DNA from: Pisolithus tinctorius
Taxonomy: Eukaryota; Basidiomycota; Agaricomycetes; Boletales; Pisolithaceae
Assembly: GCA_024663395.1 (NCBI GenBank)
Contig: JANFAH010000042.1
Span: 310,001-374,000, forward strand
Reading direction: 5' to 3'
DNA: 64,000 nucleotides
Shown piece by piece: positions 56,551 through 64,000 of this stretch (position 1 is its first letter; the number at the start of each line of letters is the position of its first letter). The position numbers and the translations under genes were made by a program. The notes below the pieces were generated by a model that saw only the letters and a list, made by a program, of their open reading frames with translations, was not told the DNA's origin and did not search any database.

Positions 56551-59500
56551 TCAAATCAGAGTGGCATGAGACAGAGCTTCACTCACTCGACTCAACGTAA
56601 GAATGACAACACGGTCATCAGATATCGGCCACTGTGTGCAGTGACTCATAACCCATGATACCTTGACTTTCTCCAGTGTTGTGGAAAGCATGCAGCTGTA
56701 GGTCTTTGTTGGGAAATGTGGGTAGCATGCAAAGGGGTCATTTGTGCCTTTGTTCAAAACCAGGGGACACTGCCGGCAGACAGCAAATGTGGACTGTCCA
56801 TCCTGTTTGTATATGTATTTGATGCTCGCAGGAACTGGAGGCAAAGATCGGTTGCCTGACAGGTGAATCAGAGCAAGTACCACAGGAACCAGAAGTGAAA
56901 TCCATCACCTGATGGGTGAAACATAATCAGAGAGTTTCCTACATGAGTGGCAATGCGGCTATAGACCACTCTGCCATATCTGATATGGGCCTGCAGCATC
57001 ACATCCTGTTTATGAATCAAGTTGTACAGGTCTGGAGGGGTAGTGGTTGACTTCCTCGTCCAGGAACAATCAGAGTCGTATTCATTGTCATTGCCATAAG
57101 CATGATCTAAGAGGACCTTGCATTCTTGGACTGCATTGGGACAATCCGGGCGGGAGAGCCAGCTGCGGAGGCATGCACCCCTGAGATAGGAACATAGCAT
57201 TGTTGCCTCCAATTCACCTGTATGAAATGAGAATAATGTCTTCCCAAAATTGACATTGTTTAACTCACTGGATTTGTGGTTGGTGGGGAGATGCTGGAGA
57301 ACACTGATTAAGTGCTTGAAAGGAAAGGTCCACCATGAATGGATGGGTCCAAAAAGGATAAGGTAGTCATATATATGAAAGGCAGCATGATGATTTGGAC
57401 GCAAGTTGAATGTTGGATGTACTTGTTTCAGGTTCCTGACATAACGTGCAATGTACGAGCAGTATGCATTAGCCCTTTGAGTACTCATTATCCAGGAGCA
57501 TGTGATGTTGACCAGGGAAATGAGGTCCATAGTATGATCCAGAATAAACTTGTCACCTGGCTTCAGTTCATCGACATCAGGTGCTCCCCACAAGCTGATG
57601 AGGGCAAGAGGGATATGAACAGTGATGAGTGTCCGCCACTCATCTGCTTTAATTGTTCCAGCGGATGGATGGCCAAAGTTAGCTGGTGCTGAACTGAACC
57701 ACGATGGCAGTACTGTGTTCCGTATAACATTGCGGATGCAACCTAAGATCTTTGTTGTGTCATAGTGATCTCATACATGCTTTTGCACACTGGAAAACAA
57801 TGGCATCGTTTGGTGCTAAGAAGACTATAAACAATCACAATCTTTGTGGAAGAAAGACAACACCTCACCCATTCAACTAAAGCTTTGGCATAAGCAATCT
57901 TATACACTCTGCTGGTCTTCAATGGTGCACAGCCCAGACTCTGACAGACAAATTTGAGCGCATTGAAGTTTTTGTGGTAGAGTGATTCCTGAAGAGTTGT
58001 GAACGCTGAAGCCAGAGGTGTGTCTTGTGAAGATATTGGAGAAATGAGCAGTGTATGAATTGCAGATACTTGAATGATTTCCTTCTGAGTCAGTGAGGTA
58101 GTGGTTGGGTCAGCTTGGATGAAGTCGTGGTGGAAGGCAGGGAATTTCGAGGTTGTTGTCACTGAATCTTCTGTAGATAACCCCAACAGAGTGCGTATGT
58201 GGTGTTGGACCAGCCCCTCCAGAATGCAATGCATTGAATCGATGACGAGTTGACGTGTGGGATCCCAGTAAGGAAGACGCCAAAGTTCCGAGTAGCGTAC
58301 ACCATGATCTTTGAAGAGTTGCTCTTGGTCTGCAGATGAGACTGCATCCCACCATTGCTCAGCATGAAAACGAAGTTTATCTCGATCCCAGGGAGCCCAA
58401 TGCTCATGGTCAACTCTACCATAGTTATTCTTATGATAGCAATCACACACACTGCAGAAAAAGTGGCTGCCGACGCCAGCGAGTGCTGCCAGATGACGAG
58501 CAGCAGGAAGATCACACATGACGAGTGTGATGGCACTGCGAGTGACCTGACCATCAGGGAATTTAGCTGTTTTTGAGAAGCTGATGCCATGTTCCCAAGC
58601 AATGAGCAAGTCATTGATCAAGGGACATATGTAATGATTAAGTTTTTCTAGGGATGGCTGTTTCAGGCCAGGAATAATACCTGCTGAACATGAGTGTTCA
58701 TTCTCCAGACACTCTTGTGAATGAGAATGTACCAGCTAAATATAGGTTTTCTGGCTTGTAGTGGATGTCCAGCAGTAAATTAAGGCAAGCCATGGATATG
58801 ATTCCTGAAGATACGGTCGCCCCATGCTGATGCATCCCCTCTGGGTTGAAGAAATTGACATGTAGCACAAAAGCATAGCGGCCTTCATCTCCCCTGTCAA
58901 CGAAGAGTTTACCTGGTTGGGGACCTGTAAACTGGTGGAGGAACTCAGCTTCAAAGGGATTCGTGACAAAGCGAGGTGGTGACAAGTGGAGCGACTTTGC
59001 AAGGTCATCGCAAGCTGTGTCCATCATAATTTCGATGTCGCGACAGGAAAGGAGGCCGGTGAGGTAGTCTTTGAAGTCATGGTACAGAAAAACTTTCTTG
59101 GGATGAAGCTGACCATCAGAACGTTCGTCCAGCAGCAGTTCACCACAGACAGTCTTGGGTGTAGGACAATTGGTACAGTGGGGGGGGTAACTTGTGATCT
59201 TGGAGTCATTTGCATATGTTGGTGCATATGTACAATGACAACTGCAGATAGCATAAGGAATGGTGTTACCTGTGAGCTTGAATTTGCCAAGGGCACTGGC
59301 GATAGACAATGGGATTTGTGCGAGGATGTTTTCATGAGAGACACTAAGCTGTCCACTGGTATCCTCGAAGGTGAGGAACAGTAGAAGGGAAAGGGCATTC
59401 ATGATAAAGTTGCCTGCCCGAGTACTGACATCCATTACTATACTGCAGATGATGCCAATGACCAGTGTGACTTGTGCGATAGTGTCCATATGATTGACGG

Positions 59501-60372
59501 GAGAGCAATATTGGTCATCTGCCAGAAATGTCACCTTGAGTTCAGAGCTAGGGCTAGGGCTAGAATCACTACACACTGGCCACAAAAGGTACAGGCTGAA
59601 AGTCTTCAGGGGATGGTGTCACAGGCCTACTTTTGAGTATGGATTCTAGCTCATCCATAGTTTCGATGACCACTCTCTTGCGTGCAACTATGCAATTGGC
59701 ACAGCACTTTATGTTGTTGGTTGCCTGGCAGAGCAGACTAAGTTCTCTGCTGACGGTAGTAAAACTTTGTCCATCCAGCAGAAGGTGGGAACATCTTTGT
59801 ATTCGGGAGTCAATATTTGATAAAACCTTCATAGCCCTGCTAGTTTGCTGACAAACATTCCTGATCTGAGGACAGGTATCATGTGGAATGGCTTTGGCAG
59901 TCGATAATGGTGGCTGAGCACTCGTGGGGGCACAGGAGAAGCTTGATGTATTCATGAGACAGTGGAGAGATTGGGTGATACCGGAAGTGATAGAAATAGG
60001 GTTTTGTGGACCAGCCAGGATGTCAGCAGTGGCTCCCATCTGCTGGAATTCCTCACAGGAGTTCCACATTTTAGAAGCACAGGACATGGAGTTCAGACCA
60101 TCATCGGTGATGGTAAGAGCCACTAAATGGCTAGCTAGGGCATCTGAAGGAGAGGCTAATTCTGATGATTCAAGTATGTGTTCCGGAAGAGTTCTATCTA
60201 GAGCATGAGGTAGTGTTCAGTGGGTATGGGGGTCTGCTCGAGGGGATTCACTTCGCTGTTTTATGTGTTTCAGATGCAGCGACAAACGATGGGAGTCCAT
60301 GAGAACACCCCTGCCATTTTCCCTGACGCATTCTTCGCAGGTGCACCACTTCAGGACGGGTGAGGCAGGCAT
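56551..60372 (-). pseudogene. Tnp_2 (CACTA-type) transposase gene, degenerate
   Basis: Reads leftward from MPASPVLKWCTCEECVRENG (60372), the usual N-terminal zinc motif. It continues through HPKKVFLYHDFKDYLTGLL, CDDLAKSLHLSPPRFVTNPF, LFVDRGDEGRYAFVLHVNFF, GIISMACLNLLLDIHYKPEN and, after an intron at 58681-58732, GIIPGLKQPSLEKLNHY, FSKTAKFPDGQ, VMCDLPAARHLAALAGV, HFFCSVCDCYHKNN and SELWRLPYWDPTRQLVIDS. Further C-terminal are LPSWFSSAPANFG, KADEWRTLITVHIPLALI, LRPNHHAAFHIYDYLILFGP and SHCTQWPISDDRVV. These are the ordered blocks of basidiomycete Tnp_2 transposases. Lesions are an in-frame TGA at 60217-60219 and an extra T in the run at 59584-59587. The exon joint near 57740-57840 could not be resolved. 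Confidence 0.8.
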
Positions 60373-61822
60373 AACAGCAACCTGTAATTGTATTAGTACA
60401 ACATTCACATATGCCACTATGTAGTCATACCTAGAACGATAGACAGTGAGCTCACAAATGAAGCAGTAGAGGAATATCTGTGTCACAGCACAAGAACAAG
60501 TATGGGCAATGGCCAAGACTGGGCAGGCTGCAGTCGCTTTTATATCCTAGAATGAGAAGAAGAACAAGACAAATTGCCATTGACCGATACATACTTGCGA
60601 TGAAACACAGACCCTGCCAAGCGCTGTTCATCCTCCGCTATGATTCATACATCATGAAAAACAAGATCCTATATAAAGAAAATTCGTCAGCATACATGAG
60701 TTGAGAACAAGGCTGCTGACAGGCTGGCACTATGGAGTAGCATAAGAACAACTGCCACTGGTTGATACACAACTATAAAATGAATGTAGTCCTACAATGA
60801 TCTATTGACGAATTGAATATGGTAGATGTTAGACAATATGGATTGAAACCATATTTGGATTAACGTTGGACTCACTCATGTGCATCTTGACGATGTTGGG
60901 TTTCTAGCTTCGCGACCTTGTCAATTGGTCATCAAGTGGTTTGGAAATGCATTCAGATTGGAAAACAATAAAAAATTATCGCCATGATGGCTGCTAAAAA
61001 GGTAGTAAGACCTAGGTATGCTTAATTAATTAGATTAAACATGTATGCAGAGTTAGTATGCGACCAACCTGTGTGTGGTGACAGGTATGTGACGTCATGG
61101 GTAATAGGGACCTGCAGATAATTATTAATGGTCCTGGAGTATGTAGTCAGATTGATAACCAAGTAAGCAGCATACTTTGTGCTTATCTTTATTGAATGCC
61201 ACGTCATATTGTTGCTTCCTCAGGCATATGAATTTTATTATATCTTCGTCTACACTCATATTATTGAAATTCTACAGTACTCATCAGTTTCGCGTTGATG
61301 GTCGCATCGCACCGTCTTTGCAAAGACTACTATTAATATTGATGTAATTCTAATTCTAATACTACAGTGTCTAACGCTAAAGTGGTGGGCTGCGAGCAAA
61401 GAAGGTTAATAGATTGCTGAGTACTAAGAAGTGACGAGCAACTTGCCTGTAGGTGGTGGAAAGAAGGAAAAAGTGTTTGTGAGAAATTTCGTCATTGATA
61501 TACTGAATGCAACTCATGCTCATGTGCTCCCGTTAGGTGGCATAAGCTTACTGCTGATATAACTGTGCCATGGAAGTTTCAATGTTATCACACGCTCTAA
61601 AGAGTATTCCAAAATGAAAATGTCATCACATTCATATGAGACAACATGCAAGATGACGTGCAGTCATCTAAACAATAGGGCATATAAGTGGGTATGCGGG
61701 TTATAGCTGTAAGTTTGTGCGAGATGTACACATATGATAGATTCTAGGCACAAAGGTACAAGTTATTGGGGTTGGCTGTATCCAGCACATTGACTACTCA
61801 CCTACAGTTCGAGTCAGACAGT
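60373..61822. other. CpG-poor spacer between two relics
   Basis: Short open frames only, no recognisable domain. May include the 5' end of the transposon carrying the Tnp_2 gene. Confidence 0.35.
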
Positions 61823-63560
61823 TCACTCGGGTGAGGAGTCTCTTCTTATCTTTTGCCGGTGCCTTGATGAAAGGTACTTGAGACGAAGGTGGATCATATC
61901 GATAACAGGCCAACAGTGCTCGTAGTCCTCGAGTCGCGGGAACTGTTGCCTGGCCTAAAATGAGTGAGTAAATTCCCTCCAGACACAATAAATAACCTAC
62001 AATGCCTGTGACTTTCTGAACAGCCTTGAAATCCTGGTAGCTCCTGCTTTTCGTCATATTGAGATACTTCTTCACTGCAGTGTGGATGACTTGCTGCCAG
62101 GTCTTACCTTAGTTAATGAAGCACATCATCAACGATGTACATACCTTGAGTTTACGCATCTCATCGTCACTCCATCGCAAGTGCTCCTCAAGGTTGTATC
62201 CACCCCTTCCTGGGTGGCCTACCTCACCAGGTGGTTTCCAAATTTTAGTGGTAAGCTCAATAGACTCGAGGCTGGTGAGTGAGGAGTCTGATGGTGAAGG
62301 TGAAGATCATGGTTCCCCAACATCAACACTGGCGAAACTGACTGTCTTTGGTGACCGAGGCGATTTGGGTGTATCCTGATTGGGCGACTGTGGCCGAGGT
62401 GATTTGGGTGTATCCCGAGTGGACATCTGGCTGGACTGGGGTGACTGCGCCCTACATAGCTCCTTTCTATTCTCTAAAGAGGTCTGACGGCTCATGGGGC
62501 TCATTTCTTGCTCTGCTACCACTATGACATGCCAGACCTGCTGATACACCATCTTGGCCTGCGAGGATAACAAGGGTAAAATCTCCACTGGGTGGGGAAC
62601 AAGGGGGGGAATGGATCGAGACCTTGCATGTTGCGACCTGACAGGAGGCATGGGGATTCGGTTTGATTCAGTCACTGGGAGGAATTTATGAGAGTATTTA
62701 TGAGATGGGCAGGTTATTGTTACCCGCATCATTGTTTCCGATCAATCAATCATGACAGCATTCTCATTGTGTGGAGTTAGTTGCCTGGTTGTGAACGCCA
62801 TGCTTCTCTGTATTTTTCTTATTGGTTCATCCCTAATATAATGATTTGTACCTTGATCTAACAACAGACATCTGATTGGCACCATGCACCAGGAATGAAC
62901 AATTTCTTCGACACTACTGATTCTGTTTGCCCCTGCTGCTGGCACATTATCTTAGATAGAACATAACATAGGAGGGTGGAGAAACAGACCTGGGTGGAAT
63001 CGCAGGAGTCATCATTATGTGGGGGAGCAACTTCGGAAAGCTGTCAAGGAAGCACTAAGCAGAGACACAGTCAAGACAAAGGATGCCCTACCCTTCTCGT
63101 GCACCTCTGCATGATTCCAAAAGCTAAACCAATGGCATCTGCAGTTACACACTCAATATCATCGCAGAATTTCTCATCCATTGGTCCCTGGAAATCTGCT
63201 AAGTGGCGCTGCACTATACTAATGATGCGGGCTTCGAGATTAACCAAAGACAACTGGGTATCTTGGAACGACATTCGATTGAGGCGAAATAGATTGAACA
63301 AAGTAGATACTCACTGCCTGAGCTAGCAGAAGACTGGATATTGGTATCTTGGAACAATGTTGAGTTGAGGTGAAGTGGATTGAGTGTAGTAACAATACTT
63401 ACCAGTGTCAAGGGAAGGCAAGAGTGCACTGCCAGAGGTAGCACTGAAATACTGTGTTGCTTGTGTAGAAGTACCGTCGCTCCCACTAACTGCTGCGTAT
63501 GTTCATCAAAAATCAGGCATTCAAATTTCATTGCACACCAGAGTTACCAGAAGCGCCCCA
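61823..63560 (-). pseudogene. Recurrent mushroom hypothetical protein (GYNLEE motif), one in-frame TGA
   Basis: Reads leftward. The best-supported exons are about 62690-62145, 62093-62001 and 61954-61823, with introns of 51 and 46 nt. The frame carries a repetitive SPRPQSPNQDTPKSPRSPK stretch, then KIWKPPGEVGHPGRGGYNLE, EHLRWSDDEMRKLK, KKYLNMTKSRSYQDFKAVQK, RQQFPRLEDYEHCWPVIDMI and HLRLKYLSSRHRQKIRRD. I recall this motif order from multicopy hypothetical proteins in Agaricomycetes; the function is unknown to me. A TGA at 62307-62309 interrupts an otherwise open exon. Upstream exons probably include a Ser/Thr-rich stretch (63510-63410) and LVNLEARIISIVQRHLADFQ (63255-63190), but their joins are uncertain. 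Confidence 0.5.
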
Positions 63561-64000
63561 GACCATCGTGCCACATCGGACCAGCCAGGAGGAGCGCGAG
63601 CATGCAGATGGGGTGGAGGCTGATAACGATGAACCAGGGCAATGCATGTAGGGATGGAGACAGTTGTGGGAACGCTTCACGCGATGAGTAGGTTCCGCCA
63701 TGTGTGTGGTGAAAATCGGCTATGACAGGAGATGTTATATGGTAAGATTGTTATTGTCGGCACAGGGCATTGCAGAAAACGCACAAGACAATTGTTGTCG
63801 CCAGCATCACGCCTTGACCAAGATAATGAAGTCAAACCTAAATAAATATGAAATGAGAATCAAACATTCATAATGAAAACTATGCACACTGATTATTGCT
63901 GTCATTGCCAAATGTTTGCATAGGTGATGTTTACATATGGTCTAGATAGTGTTACTTTGCTACTTCCTCTATTGGGAGTTCAATACCAAGGGCTGCACCC
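63561..64000. other. Right edge, nothing recognised
   Basis: CpG-poor sequence; may contain the first exon of the leftward relic, but no start could be supported. Confidence 0.3.

Overview
This is nuclear DNA of a mushroom-forming basidiomycete (Agaricomycetes; Boletales is possible but only an inference). The evidence is genes cut by many 46-80 nt GT-AG introns, basidiomycete-type HET and BTB genes, Tad1-like LINEs with gag, endonuclease, RT and RNase H, and a Tnp_2 (CACTA-type) transposase.

Left block (1-12.0 kb), mostly host genes. It holds a broken HET gene running off the left edge, a broken DUF3445 (heme-dependent oxidative N-demethylase-like) gene, a small intact three-exon gene with a Tudor-like GDLVWVK core, a BTB/POZ remnant and a second, heavily broken HET gene. 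The second HET gene is head-to-head with a 16-exon CAND1 (cullin-associated NEDD8-dissociated protein 1) gene. CAND1 is recognisable over about 1236 residues but carries one apparent 1-nt loss and one 1-nt gain.

Middle block (12.2-52 kb), a repeat-rich accessory region. Its scaffold is a decaying array of paralogous gene relics of unknown function. Their most conserved part is a Cys/His-rich, zinc-finger-like module, seen six times (15.6, 34.1, 39.0, 47.2, 51.0 and 51.5 kb). Elements have landed in it: (i) a fold-back element (16.41-29.01 kb) whose arms hold GGCC palindromes spaced 43-44 bp and a 161-bp satellite, with an LTR-like 870-bp insert; (ii) a structurally intact Tad1-like LINE (22.27-28.84 kb) inside the right arm, with a 12-13 bp target-site duplication and the matching empty site preserved in the left arm; (iii) a 1573-bp Tc1/mariner-type fold-back element (36.361-37.933 kb); (iv) a second, diverged Tad1-like LINE (40.56-47.1 kb) with a +1 frameshift in ORF2. 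The two LINEs share a 3'-UTR hairpin whose stem is maintained by compensatory substitutions.

Right block (53.0-64 kb). An intact seven-exon mitochondrial proline dehydrogenase gene (PUT1 type) is followed by a degenerate Tnp_2 transposase gene and a second leftward relic of a recurrent mushroom family with a GYNLEE motif. Older repeats show CpG decay (several CGA-to-TGA-type stops), whereas host genes and both LINEs remain CpG-rich. The sequence therefore mixes ancient, silenced repeats with recently arrived LINEs.
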